DNA from: Procambarus clarkii | Lineage: Eukaryota > Arthropoda > Malacostraca > Decapoda > Cambaridae | Reading direction: 5' to 3' | DNA length: 64,000 nucleotides | NCBI RefSeq assembly: GCF_040958095.1 | Contig: NC_091214.1 | Location: forward strand, 5,964,087-6,028,086 | Part shown: one piece after another, positions 24,854 through 36,427 of the stretch | Position numbering within the stretch: the first letter of the stretch is position 1 | Layout of the letters: each line of letters starts with the position of its first letter | Position numbers and translations under genes: made by a program | Notes under the pieces: model-generated | What the model saw: the letters and a program-made list of their open reading frames with translations, nothing else | Databases searched by the model: none | What the model was told of the DNA's origin: nothing

Positions 24854-25689
24854 ATGGTCAGTTGTATTGATGAAGAACTATTGGTAAGTGATACACCTTT
24901 TTGCCAGCCTAGCCAAGCAGAAAGTGCAACTCATAGGGATAGAGAATTAGCTCTAGAGTTAGCAAAAATAAAATTAGAGGAGCAAAGACTCAAAACCGAG
25001 GAGGATAGAATTAGAGCGAATGCCACTGGACCTCCACCTGCCGGGGATTTAAACCCCAGGCATTATGAGAAAAAGCATAATTTGCCTGAATTTTCCGAGT
25101 CGGACCCTGAAAGGTTTTTCAACCATTTTCAGAGATTGGCCATGTCCATGAACTGGCCAAAGGAAGAGTGGGTGAAAATCCTACAGGGAACATTTAGAGG
25201 TAAAGCACAAGATATTTTTATAAACATGCCTGACGACGAGTGTTTTGAATATGATAAAGTCAGGGAACGTATTTTGTGGGCATATGAAATTACTCCTGAA
25301 GCTCACCGCCAAGTTTATCGCAACCTTAGGCCTACTCACAACCAACCGCTCACTGAATTTGCTAATGATCAAATTAGATTGTTTGATAAATGGATTCGCT
25401 CGGCTAAAGCCGAAACATACGAGGCACTCAAGAATACTTTGTTAATCGAACAGTTTATAGATAGTATGCCAGACATTGTAGCTCAGTATATTAAAGGAAG
25501 GGTAGAGGTAAATTCTAAAATAGGGGATTTGGCCAAGTTGGCAGAAAACTACCAATTGGCGGGCAAAAGGCCCAATAAAAATAATTGTACCCCACAGAGT
25601 AACAAAACTTGTACCCACAGCCAGTCCAGACCAGCTCATTCTAACCCTTTAACTAATGCACCTTCTCTTTCAGACATATCTTACGCATT
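24854..25689 (+). pseudogene. gag N-terminal and core region of G2
   Basis: A charged helical segment (RELALELAKIKLEEQRLKTE) followed by the gag core (LPEFSESDPERFFNHFQRLA, WVKILQGTFRGKAQDIF, RLFDKWIRSAKAETYEALKN). The same layout occurs in G1. The frame is open to the point where a non-LTR 3' end was inserted near 25690; the zinc knuckle follows after it. Confidence 0.82.
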
Positions 25690-25832
25690 GCGTAATTTGC
25701 CCGAAACGCATTGCGTAATAGTGGCTTTAGGCATTGTATGTACTAGCTCTATCTATATATCAATCCATTAATGTAACATCACTTGTATGTATGTACCTTA
25801 CCTGAATAAACATATTTATTTATTTATTTATT
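25690..25832 (+). repeat. Short non-LTR 3' end inserted in G2 gag
   Basis: About 140 bp: CCCGAAACGCATTGCGTA motif, TAGTGGCTTTAGGC block and an ATTT tail. It is the extreme 3' end of an element related to family A, 5'-truncated to almost nothing. GCATTGCGTAAT occurs on both sides of the first junction. Confidence 0.7.
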
Positions 25833-26617
25833 AACTAACCCTGTTAAAGTGTCTAGCCCCACGGCACCTAAGGGTGAACCGAAGGGTAATTCTGTTAGTA
25901 ATGTCTTTTCTCCCCGACGTTTTTGTGGTCACTGTAAACGTCCAAACCACACTATTAGCCGTTGTTGGCAACTGTACCCGGAAAAAAGACCCAATGCTCT
26001 AGTTGTGACACAGGGCTTGAGGCCTTCGGAAGGGTTAGGGAGTAAGACCTCCAACCCACAGTGGTTAGACTTGCTTACCCCATTCTTATCGAAAGGGAGG
26101 CTACTTTTGTCTGAGGGTTCTTCCTGGAAGGACGTGGTGATCTTCCGAGACAACGGTGCCATCCAGACTTTAATTTTAGAGAGAGCGTTGCATGGTGCCA
26201 ACACTCTCGACACTGGAGAGGTGGTACTGGTTGAGGGTGTCACTAGTGATACTCGAGCAGTACCCCTCCATAAGGTTACCCTGGAATCTGATTTCCACAA
26301 GGGTGTTTGTACAGTTGGAGTCACTTCATACCTACCTTTCCCTAATGTTGATGTAATAGTTGGTAATGATTTAGCAGGGAATAAGGTAGGGGACTCCAGA
26401 CTGCCTATTATGTTGCCTACCCCTAAGGTTTGCCTGGATCCACCTGCCACAGAGGATAATGTTGTGTACCCTGCGTGCGCAGTGACCAGGTCTATGAGAC
26501 TTAAATGTAAGGGCAGCCCTGTGCTTGCCAAGGTGGTAAATCCCGAGGACACGAGGAACTTTCCGAGTGGTGAAAACCAAGTGGACCTCGCGGACACATT
26601 CATGGCCCGACTCGATA
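25833..26617 (+). pseudogene. gag zinc knuckle and protease of G2
   Basis: Zinc knuckle CGHCKRPNHTISRC, then a retropepsin-like segment with FRDNGAIQTLIL and VDVIVGNDLAG. It ends abruptly at MARLD where the A3 tail begins. The D-x-G-A arrangement is closer to a normal protease site than the DTAA of G1. Confidence 0.75.
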
Positions 26618-28295
26618 ATAATAATAATAATAATAATAATAATATTTTATTTAGGTAAGGTACATACAATAAATTTGTACAAAGATTGGTTGACTTATAG
26701 GTAGAGCTAGTACATACAATGCCTAAAGCCACTATTACGCAAAGCGTTTCGGGCATGATAAACTTAAATGACAAGCTTAATACTAATTGAGCATAATGAG
26801 TAGATGAAAACAAGAAATGAAAACATAGATGAAAAAGCAGCACAAATACAAATATGTCGACAAACAGCGCTCTTTAAAGAAAAACAGACATTGGTTGACA
26901 ATAGAAGGGTAAGGTAGGTTACATGGAATTTATTAGGTATAGCTTCGTTTTTAACTTAAACTGGTTGAGAGAGGTACAGTCTTTAACATGGTCGGGAAGG
27001 TCATTCCACATTCTGGGCCCCTTGATTTGTAGAGCATTTCTAGTTTGATTAAGTCGTACTCTAGGAATATCAAAACTGTATTTATTTCTGGTGTGGTGCT
27101 CATGGGTTCTGTTACAACCTTCTATGAAGCTTTTGAGATCAGGATTGGCATTATAGTTTAGCGTTTTATATATGTATAATACACATGAGAGAATGTGCAG
27201 AGACTTAATGTCTAACATATTCAGAGATTTGAGTAGGGGTACCGAGTGATGTCTGGGGCCAGAGTTGGATATTGTCCTAATAGCAGCTTTGTGTTGAGTA
27301 ATTAGAGGACGTAAGTGATTTTGGGTAGTAGAGCCCCAAGCACAAATACCATAGTTGAGATATGGATAGATAAGGGAGTAATAGAGAGTCACCAGGACAG
27401 GGCGTGGTACATAATATCTGATCTTAGAAAGAATGCCCACAGTTTTTGAAACTTTTTTTGATATATTTAGAATGTGTCCCTGGAAATTCAGCTTGTGGTC
27501 AATGAGAATGCCAAGGAATTTGCCATCTAATTTGTTACAAATTTGGGTATTGTTTATTTTGAGATTTATTTGATTAGAGGATTTATTGCCAAACAGAATA
27601 TAGAAAGTTTTGTCAATGTTAAGGGTGAGTTTGTTGGCAGTTAGCCAAAGATGGACTTTATTAAGCTCAGTATTTACTGTGGCATTTAGAGCAAGGGGAT
27701 CAGGACTGGAGTAAATGAAGGATGTGTCGTCAGCAAATAGAATTGGTTTGAGGTGTTGGGAGGCATTTGGAAGGTCATTAATGTAGATGAGAAAGAGGAG
27801 AGGGCCAAGTATGCTGCCCTGAGGAACACCAATGTTGATGGGTAGGGTGGGAGAAATTGTATTATTCACAGAAACATATTGGAGCCTGTCAGTAAGGTAG
27901 GATTTGAGGTATTGTAGGGAGTGTCCTCTGACTCCATAATGACGTAATTTAAGAAGAAGGTTTTGGTGGTTGACAGTATCAAAAGCTTTACGCAGGTCCA
28001 CAAATAACCCAACAGGGAACTCATTTTTATCAAGAGCTGTATGAATCGAGTTAAGCATACTAATAAGTGCATCGTTAGTGCTTCTGAAGCCATATTGGCA
28101 AGGGCTAAGTATATTTAGTTTGGCTAGATATGAGTAAAGCTGCTTATAGATTAGTTTTTCAAAATTTTTTGACAAGTTTGGCAGGATTGATATAGGTCTG
28201 TAGTTGTTAACATCTGTGAGATCACCACATTTGTGGACAGGCGTTACTCTCGCTTTTTTTTAGAATATCTGGAAAGGTTTGGAGTTCCAGTGACT
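26618..28295 (-). mobile_element. Non-LTR family A, copy A3, nested in G2
   Basis: Minus strand; (TTA)n tail at 26618-26645, 3' UTR with the conserved motif (about 26738-26755), RT ORF 28175-26919, 5' truncation at about 28295. G2 coding resumes directly at LSTCLDDVAEDM. The most intact RT of the three family A copies. Confidence 0.88.
26919..28175 (-). pseudogene. Family A reverse transcriptase (A3)
   Basis: 418 open residues: LSPCQYGFRSTNDALISML, VDLRKAFDTVNH, GVPQGSILGPLLFLIYINDLPN, ILFADDTSF and the complete C-terminus to the natural stop. Relative to A2 a 9-bp in-frame deletion removes two lysines and a proline after GFR. One extra T in a T run near 28255 shifts the upstream frame. It lacks the endonuclease. 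Confidence 0.87.
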
Positions 28296-29690
28296 TGTCG
28301 ACTTGTCTTGATGACGTGGCCGAGGACATGGTGGAGAGCCTGCCACCGCCATCTACCGAGAGTAGTGGGGAGGTGGAGGAGAACACTGTTGAGCCTTGGC
28401 CAATGGCATCTGACCAAGGCCTAGATGCCTCCTTGAGTGAGTTACAGAAAGCTGACCCCACTCTTGCAGATTGTCATGAGACAGCCGTCTCTATGGAGGA
28501 AATTGTAGACGCAGCAACGGGGTACTACTACAATGATCGGATTTTGATGAGAAAATGGAGACCACAGAGTCAAATGAGTCAAATGAGTGGGAGGTAGTCC
28601 ACCAGGTTATGTTGCCGACCTGCTATAGAGAAAGAGTTTTGGCAGCTGCTCATGATGATCCTATGGGGGGACATCAAGGTATTAATATTACGTATCACAA
28701 AATTTTAAAGTATTTTTTCTGTCCCAAGCTGAAAAGCGATGTGGCAAAATTTTGTAATGCGTGTATTGTTTGTCAACTGGTTGGGAAACCAAACCAGACT
28801 CCACCTAAAGCTCCTCTAAGGCCTATTGTCGTGCCAGAGGAACCATTTTTTCATGTGGTAATGGACTGTGTTGGACCATTACCTAGAACTAAGTCTGGTA
28901 ATATTTACCTAATCATGATGATGTGTATCACTACTCGTTACCCAGAGGCTTTTGCTGCAAGGAACATCCGAGCAAAAACTGTTGTTGCTCGTATGTTGCA
29001 ATTTTTTTCCACTTTTGGACTGCCTCGGGTCGTGCAAACTTTACCATGGTACTAACTTTAAGTCTGATATTTTTTAGCAATTTTGTAAGGACCGTGGAAT
29101 AACTCATAAGGTTTCCAGCCCATACCATCCACAGAGTCAGGGGGTAATTGAACGTTTCCATCTAACTCTGAAGCAGATGTTGAAGACATCGTGCGAGAGT
29201 TCCCTCACCTTCTGGGATGAGAATTTACCGTATGTTTTGTTTGCGTCTAGAGAGGGATTACAAAGTTCACTGGGTTGTTCTCCTTTTGAGTAAGTCTTTG
29301 GCCATAAAGTTCGTTGACCCTTGCAAATGTTACAGGAGAATCTGTTAGGGAACGTAACGTTAACTGAAGGTTTGGCTTTCTTTGCGCAACACCACCAGAG
29401 ACTCAAGGACTGCAAGGCGGCTGCACTAAAGTATCTTGGGAAGGCCCAAGAAAAGATGAAAGACCAAAACGATGCTACGGCTAAGTTACAGGTATTTCAG
29501 CCTGGCGACCCTGTCTTGGTATTAAAGCCTCGACTAGGGAACACTATGTCCCACAAGTACGAAGGCCCCTACATTGTGACAGAAAAGACTGGGGACCTCA
29601 CGTACAAAGTGAGGCACTCTGACAAATGTAACCAGGTAATGCTCGTACATGTAAATCGGCTGAAGAAGTTCCAGGGCCCCAGGCCCATTG
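28296..29690 (+). pseudogene. Integrase of G2
   Basis: H2C2-type domain (HDDPMGGHQGINITYHKILKY, CNACIVCQLVGKPN), DDE core with VVMDCVGPLPRTKSGN and SQGVIERFH, then a GPY/F domain (HKYEGPYIVTEKTGDLTYKV, VHVNRLKKFQG). The second catalytic aspartate is lost to a small insertion after GLPRVVQT near 29037. Frame breaks also occur near 28590 and 29295. It lies between protease and RT. Confidence 0.82.
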
Positions 29691-30700
29691 CACTAAACAA
29701 TGTTTCCATTTCCAGTGAGGGAGGGGATGATTGTTCTGGGGACCCAACTAATCTCATTTTCAATAATTCTAGTTCTGTGAATGCTGTGGAGGAGGGACTG
29801 TCCCATTTGCAGATGGCCCAACGTGAAGAGGTGCAGTCGTTGCTTGATGAATTCTCCAGTCTGTTCGGGGAGGTCCCGACCCAGACTGATGCCATTTGCC
29901 ATGATGTCAAGTAGACGGACTACACCCCCATTCGCCTTCAACCCTATCGGATGCGTCCAGAAAAGAAGGCCATCGTACGGAAGGAGGTCGACTTCTTGCT
30001 CCAGCACGGCCTCATCCGGCCGAGCCAGGGCTCTTAGTGCTCGCCCTGCCTTTTGGTCCCCAAACCAGACGGCTCCTGGCGATTATGCACCGACTATCGG
30101 CAGCTCAACAAGGTGACCATTGTGGATGCCTACCCGCTGCCCCTCCTCGAGGACTGCATCGATGAGCTGGGAAAGGCCAGCTTTCTTTGTTGCCACTCCT
30201 TTCACAGACTTGTTGCGGAAGGCCGTTAAATTTAAGTGGTCATCAGACTTTGCAGAGGCATTTAAAAATTTGAAATTGATCTTAGCTTCCGCCCCAGTGC
30301 TTGCTAGTCCAAGGTTCGACCGACTAATTTAAAATTCATGTTGACGCGTCTGACTCGGGTGCTGGTGCAGTGTTGTTGCAAACTGGGGATGATCAGGTGG
30401 AACACCCAGTATATTATTACTCTGTGAAATTCGACAAGGCGCAACGCAATTATTCAGTGGTAGAAAAAGAGGCGTTGGCACTAGTGTTAACATGTAAAAA
30501 GTTCGAAGTTTACCTCACAGGTAATATAGTGGAAGTGTACACGGACCATAACCCACTAGTCTTCCTGACTCAGATGAAGGGTAAGAATAAACACATCCTC
30601 AGGTAGGCGTTGTACCTACAGGACTTCAATCTTTCCATTACCCACCTACCGAGCCGACTCAACGTGATAGCCGACGCTCTGTCCCGGTTGCCTGAATAAC
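29691..30700 (+). pseudogene. RT remnant and RNase H of G2
   Basis: RT begins with the entry block (FAFNPIGC frame, then VPKPDGSWRLCTDYRQLNKV across frames) and breaks near 30178, where the central RT including the YxDD motif is deleted. The connection and RNase H follow: VDASDSGAGAVLLQ, NYSVVEKEALALV, VYTDHNPLVF and a final VIADALSRLPE, with stops at 30330 and 30604. Confidence 0.78.
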
Positions 30701-30982
30701 ATTCATCTGAGCCACAGGAAGCCATTTACCAACTGTCATGCTTTAGTTATTTTTTTTAGGTTCTCATGTGACATTAAATATTCCGTGTCCAATTTATTTA
30801 CTTCCCTGTTTTTGTGTGTATGTTTTTTTTTTCTTTCAGAGAACTCCTTTGTATTTTTCTTGCAGAGAAATTGTTGTTTTTGATTTATTTTTTTGTCATA
30901 TATTTTTTTTCTTTTTATTCTCTGTATACTCTTACAAAAAAAATATGACTACTATTCTAGTAGTCACATTTTTTTTTCTCTG

Positions 30983-30995
30983 AAGGGGGGAGGAG
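30983..30995 (+). other. Polypurine tract of G2
   Basis: AAGGGGGGAGGAG immediately before the 3' LTR start TGTTACG. Confidence 0.8.
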
Positions 30996-31947
30996 TGTTA
31001 CGACCCTGGGTTCTTCAGTGGAAACCAGAGGTCAAAATTGAGTTATTAAACTTTCCTATAGTATAGCTGAACGCAACCCTATGCGTCATTGTTTGTATCT
31101 TCCCTGCCAGACATAAGACTATTCTTGTTTCTCAAAGAGCAGTTAAAGACTGAGCTGGGGGTTGATTATTAAATAATAACATAGGCACCAACTTTGCTTA
31201 CTAATACTTTCTAATCATTTGTAAAGTAAACCTGAGTAAACTTGGTATAGGGCTGCGGTATGATTAGTTGAGCAGTCTGCCGGCAGCTGTGGGGAAGGAG
31301 ACTGAGACTCCATCTTTTTCTGAGCTGGCGTGGTGTGGACAGGAACCTCCTACCCTTCCTCTTCGTTTCCTTATTTCTGTGTCTTGTTTAAGATAAGTAT
31401 ATTGAGCACATTATTATGCATGTCTGGCATGCTCATGTTCTATGTGCAGAATAGTATATTTTGTGTGTAGTAGGTGTGTTTAGAGTTTATATTGCTAGTT
31501 ATTCTAAAGGGGGTCCCATTGGAACCACGTGGTCCCCTACCCTAAGCTGACTCTAACTTCAAGTTATTCAGTAGTAGAGCTTTACCCTAGCTTGTGTTCA
31601 GTGTAAAACCTTGTATCCTGTCTATGTGGACCAAGGCTTTTAACGTAAGGTAGTGTGGTAAAGTAATTATTATTATTGTTATTGGTGTGACTGTGTATGG
31701 GGGGTTGTTAAGGGGTTAATAAATAAGTACCTTAGAACAGAGCATCTCTCCTTCTTGTGTTGGAGTGTATTGATCAACCCTTAGACTGACATATATGGTC
31801 TAGTAGCAAGTTATTATTACTGTGGATAGTTTATTTTGGGGGCCGGGCCTTTTAGCTCTCCCATATTTGATAACTGTCTTCTAACTACCCTTACCCCTTA
31901 ATAGTACCAGTTCCCCCATAGCAAGCCCACAAATTTATATTATAACA
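30996..31947 (+). repeat. 3' LTR of G2
   Basis: About 952 bp from TGTTACGACCC to TATAACA, with TGTTA/TAACA inverted ends. Bounded by the PPT on the left and BEL gag coding sequence on the right. Confidence 0.78.
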
Positions 31948-32991
31948 GGCAGTCAAAAATCAAGGCAACAAAACTCCTCTTCTGCAAAGTGGAAACAGAG
32001 TAATGTTGGCTCTTATGCTGTATCCCCCACAGTTAACAGAACTGTAGGAAATCAAGCTCCCAAGACAGATAAGACAAAAGGAGCTGCAAGTGCCCCAAAA
32101 TGTTTATTCTGTCAAGAAGCACATAACATTTATCAATGCACAGTTTATTAAGGCTGTGCCAGTCGAATCGATCGACTGAAATCTTTGAACAGGTGCATCC
32201 GTTGTCTACGGAAGCACGATACAAGTGAGTGTAACACTCAATTGCAGAACTGCCAATATTGTCATAAAAATGTACATCACACAGCACTCTGTGGTGATAT
32301 CAACACTCAATCCAGATCACAGACATCCAATAATCAACCTATAACCTGCATCTCAGGCAAAGCCAAAGGATGATAATACCACAACAGCCGTGCAATTCTG
32401 TACAGTAATGAGTAATGTCAACGACTTAGATACATTGTTACAACAGCCATATTGCTTATTGCACAGCTAGAACTATGCAATCAAGGAATTTGTATTCAAA
32501 CTAGAGGATTTTTTGATCAAGGGTCACAGAAAACCTTTATCAGTAAAAAGATGGCAGAAGATTTACAACTTAAATCTTCAAAGCAAATTTCCACATCTAT
32601 ATCAGGGTTTTTTACCAATTCAGGTCGTAGAACCTTTCCAGTAGTAAAACTCAATGTCTGTCTAGATACATCCCAAAGGACAGTAGAAGCCATAGTAGTT
32701 GATAAAATTCCTACTGAAATAGAAGTGACTGGTCTGGCAACCACAATTAAATTCCTAAAAGAAAAAGGAATCCAATTAGCAGATCCTATGCTCGATTCTG
32801 ACTACATAGGGGATATCGGAATCTTGATTGGAGCTGACTACTATCATCGATTCATTCTGGGATCAGAGGAATCAATGGGTATGAATATACTCAAATCAGC
32901 AGGAGGCATATTGATGACAGGACCTATACTAGATCTTGAACCTTCAACTCCTGAAAAATCACATCATACAGAAACTGTAATAGTGGGGTGA
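31948..32991 (+). pseudogene. BEL/Pao gag C-terminus and protease
   Basis: Begins inside gag (WKQSNVGSYAVSP), with zinc clusters CLFCQEAHNIYQC, CIRCLRKHDTSEC and CQYCHKNVHHTALC. Protease: RGFFDQGSQKTFISKK, VDKIPTEIEVTGL, ILIGADYYHRFI. A stop near 32150 and a frame break near 32370-32450 disrupt it. Closely parallels the minus-strand BEL at 13613-15589. The N-terminal DUF1759-like part is missing, perhaps lost when G2 inserted. Confidence 0.8.
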
Positions 32992-33026
32992 CTAGGCAAA
33001 GAACAGTCACCACTTAAAATCCCCAC

Positions 33027-34826
33027 ATGATTGATGATGGATTGGAATCTGTACATCAATTGTGGGAACTTGATGCCATAGGAATAATTCCTGAACAACC
33101 AAGTCCTGATGATGTCTGTGCATACAATCAGTACTTAGAAACTGTACAGTACCATGATGGACAGTACTGGGTAAGGCTACCATGGAAAATCAACCGTAAA
33201 ACCTTACCTACCAATTATCACATGGCTTGTAGCCAATTTAAATCTCAATTAGCAAAGCTAAGAAAAATGCCTGAGCATTTAAACCTCTATCATGAGATTA
33301 TTGCTCAACAATTAAAGAATATATTCATCGAAGTCGTGAAAGACGACAATAAGCAAGCAGGCCATTTTTTACCTCACATGGCTGTAATGAGAGAATCAAA
33401 AACGACTCCTTTACGGATAGTTTATAATTGTAGCTCTAAATCTGGACCCCAAGGAACCAGTCTAAATGATTGTTTGCAAACAGGTCCAAGTCTAACTCAG
33501 AAATTGTATGATATACTGTTGAAGTTTAGACTTAACAAATATGCGTATTCAGCAGATATCAGTAAGGCCTTTCTAAGAGTCGGCTTGCAGGAAGAAGATA
33601 GAGACTTCACTAAGTTTCTATGGGTAGAGAACCCAGAAGATATCAATAGTCCTATAGTGACTTTCAGATTCTCCTCAGTTCTTTTTGGCGTGACAAGCAC
33701 TCCATTTCTTTTGCAAGCAACTCTAGATACTCATCTGAAGAAATCATCAAGTCCCTATAAGGCTGAAATCAGTCAGAATCTATATGTAGATAATTTTCAA
33801 GGGACAGTTAACAGTACTACTGAACTGTTACAATTTTATCAAGAGGCCAACAAGGAGCTACAAGGTGCCAACATGCCACTACAATCTTGGGCCTCTAATA
33901 ATGCAACATTGAATAATCAAATAGCAAGAGCTATTCATTACCCTGAATATCACGTACCAGAATCACAAAAGGTGTTAGATATGGAGTGGGATTTAATCTC
34001 AGACACAATTCAAATCAGAGCTGTACCAGTAAATTATTGCATTGCTACAAAAAGGGGTTTGCTTTCACAAGTTAGCAAAGTATTCGACCCACTTGGTCTA
34101 CTAAATCCTTTAACTATCAAGTGGCGTTTATTGGTGCAAGAAGCTTGGAAGACTAAAGTTGGTTGGGATGATCCACTACCACTCCAGTTACAAAAAGCTT
34201 GGATGGAAGTGGCTCAAGAACAAACTTTAGTCGAAAAGATAATCTTTCCAAGACACATAGTCGAGGAAAATGATGAAGTATCACTACATGTATTCGCAGA
34301 CTCGTCAGCCAAAGCTTTTGGAGCTTGTGCTTACTTAGTGACTTCTAATCAATCATATCTTATCACCTCTAAGGCCAGAGTCGCTCCATTAAAAAAGAGG
34401 ACTTTGCCTCAGATGGAACTAACAGCACTGCTAACTGGCACATGCTTAGCAGTGCATATCTCCCTTGATGAGGAAAGTAAACAATTGACAGCCTTTAGTA
34501 CTCCCAATGGTCATTTTCATTTTAAAAGAATGCCGTTTGGTTTGCGTAGTAGTCCAATAACCTTTTCACGGCTCATGACAAATCTATTTCGTAGATTGAT
34601 AGGAAGTACACTTCTAGTTTACCTTGATGATCTCATAATCATGTCGCAAGATGTTCAGACTCATTTCCGGAACCTTGAGAAAGTACTTGCAAAGCTCGCT
34701 GAAGCTAATTTAAAAATAAAACTTGCAAAATGTTCATTTTTAAAGCAGAAGATTAATTTCCTAGGTCATACAGTTACACCTTCAGGTATCACATTGAATG
34801 AATTAAAAAATTATTGCTGCCCGTGA
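33027..34826 (+). CDS. Fusion ORF: BEL/Pao RT joined in frame to a gypsy RT C-terminal half
   Basis: 599 residues without a stop. Residues 1-479 are BEL/Pao RT and early RNase H: MAVMRESKTTPLRIVYNCSS, YSADISKAFLRV, FGVTSTPF, NLYVDNF (YVDN occurs in BEL RTs), the block KVFDPLGLLNPLTI and HVFADSSAKAFGACAYL ... LPQMELTALLTG. From about residue 480 (34464) the sequence is gypsy RT: SKQLTAFSTPNGHFHF, KRMPFGLRSSP, LLVYLDDLII, INFLGHTVT. The gypsy part lacks its fingers and first aspartate motif. The frame ends by a one-base slip in an A run near 34808. Whether it is expressed is unknown. Confidence 0.85.
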   Translation: MIDDGLESVHQLWELDAIGIIPEQPSPDDVCAYNQYLETVQYHDGQYWVRLPWKINRKTLPTNYHMACSQFKSQLAKLRKMPEHLNLYHEIIAQQLKNIFIEVVKDDNKQAGHFLPHMAVMRESKTTPLRIVYNCSSKSGPQGTSLNDCLQTGPSLTQKLYDILLKFRLNKYAYSADISKAFLRVGLQEEDRDFTKFLWVENPEDINSPIVTFRFSSVLFGVTSTPFLLQATLDTHLKKSSSPYKAEISQNLYVDNFQGTVNSTTELLQFYQEANKELQGANMPLQSWASNNATLNNQIARAIHYPEYHVPESQKVLDMEWDLISDTIQIRAVPVNYCIATKRGLLSQVSKVFDPLGLLNPLTIKWRLLVQEAWKTKVGWDDPLPLQLQKAWMEVAQEQTLVEKIIFPRHIVEENDEVSLHVFADSSAKAFGACAYLVTSNQSYLITSKARVAPLKKRTLPQMELTALLTGTCLAVHISLDEESKQLTAFSTPNGHFHFKRMPFGLRSSPITFSRLMTNLFRRLIGSTLLVYLDDLIIMSQDVQTHFRNLEKVLAKLAEANLKIKLAKCSFLKQKINFLGHTVTPSGITLNELKNYCCP

Positions 34827-35350
34827 TTTTCCAACGCCTCGTACCACAGAAGCCGTAAGACAGTTCACAGGTCTTGTAGGATTTTATCGTTCATTTATTG
34901 CTGGATTCTATTATAGCCGCTCCACTTTACAAGTTGCAAAGAAAAGATGAACCCTTTGTTTGGGGAGAGGCCCAAAATCAGTCATTCAAAAAACTCAAAG
35001 CAGCCTTGATTTCATCACCTGTCCTTAGGTACCCAGATTTTTCTAAACCTTTTACATTGGTTACAGATGCTGGTGACATAGGTCTAGGTGTTGCATTACT
35101 TCAAACAGAAGGTCACAGAGATCACGCAATAGCTTATGCTAGCCGTACTTTATCTAAAGAAGAGAAAAATTATAGCGCAACAGAACGAGAAGCCTTGGCA
35201 GTTGTCTGGGCACTTAAACATTTCAAGGATACAATTTATAATTACCCAGTTCATGTTCTTACAGATCATCAACCATTAATTCCCTTGTTCAAAAATAAGA
35301 ATCCAGTTGGAAAGTTTGCTAGATATTTGCTCACAATTCAAGAATTCAAT
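34827..35350 (+). pseudogene. Gypsy RT connection and RNase H, continuing the fusion
   Basis: After the frame break: FPTPRTTEAVRQFTGLVGFYR, another slip near 34900, then LYKLQRKDEPFVWGEAQNQSF, TLVTDAGDIGLGVALLQ, YSATEREALAVVWALKHF and LTDHQPLIPLF. It ends mid-protein at EFNP. It belongs to a third gypsy family, distinct from G1 and G2. Confidence 0.8.
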
Positions 35351-35758
<408 letters not shown>

Positions 35759-35925
35759 ATATTCTACGCAAATATCTTCAACCATTTGGAAGGTGTGGAA
35801 ACAATAGATCACTTAATATTTTAATTTATATTGTTCGACGTTTCGTCAGCAATGTGACATCTTTAGGAGTACATTGCTTAACTGACACAGGTATACTGAA
35901 CTTTCAAGGACAAGTCTAGACTCAT

Positions 35926-36131
35926 GTTCAGTCGTCCATAATACAGAGGGAAGGGCTGAACCCTAGTATTGTCGTCCATCATACAGAGGGAAGGGCTGAA
36001 CTCCTAGAATTTTCGTCCATCATGTAGAGGGAAGGGCTGAACCCTAGTATTGTCGTCCATCATACAGAGGGAAGGGCTGAACCCCTAGAATTTTCGTCCA
36101 TCATGTAGAGGGAAGGGCTGAACCCTAGTAT
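35926..36131. repeat. 41-bp minisatellite, five units
   Basis: Units of the form TCGTCCATCATACAGAGGG + AAGGGCTGAACC(C)CTAG + TATT. Alternating ATACAG/ATGTAG and TAGTATT/TAGAATTT versions show a dimeric higher-order unit of about 82 bp. Confidence 0.9.
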
Positions 36132-36269
36132 TCACTGCAAATACGTCGACGTCATGTTTGTATGTGTTGACAATGATAACACATTGAAGAGGCTTCGTGG
36201 CAAGCTACAAGAATTCTCGGGCTTGAGATTCACTGTGGAAAATAGTGAAGCAGGCGGATTTCATTCCTC

Positions 36270-36427
36270 GATGTTCTGGTTGACGGTAACTCGAGTATTT
36301 TCATGACAGATGCTCTGGTTGATGGTGAGTCGGGTATATTCGTCAGATGTTTTGGTTGACGATAACTCGAGTATATTCATCACAGATGTTCTGGTTGACG
36401 GTAACTAGCGTATATTCATCACAAATG
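36270..36427. repeat. Minisatellite of about 45-50 bp, four diverged units
   Basis: Repeating GATGTTCTGGTTGACGGTAA followed by CTCGAGTATATTCATCACA, with variation in length. Confidence 0.85.

Larger units (their letters stand above)
24854..31947 (+). mobile_element. Second gypsy family with integrase upstream of RT, copy G2 (5' LTR missing)
   Basis: Order along the plus strand: gag (24854-25680), a short non-LTR insertion (25690-25832), zinc knuckle and protease (25850-26617), non-LTR A3 (26618-28295), integrase (28296-29690), RT remnant (29910-30180), RNase H (30330-30700), polypurine tract (30983-30995) and 3' LTR (30996-31947). I find no second copy of the LTR upstream. Its proteins differ clearly from G1, so the integrase-before-RT order occurs in two families here. 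Confidence 0.82.

Noticed and set aside
35926..36131. CRISPR-like array
   Set aside because: Units are contiguous without unique spacers; a eukaryotic minisatellite.
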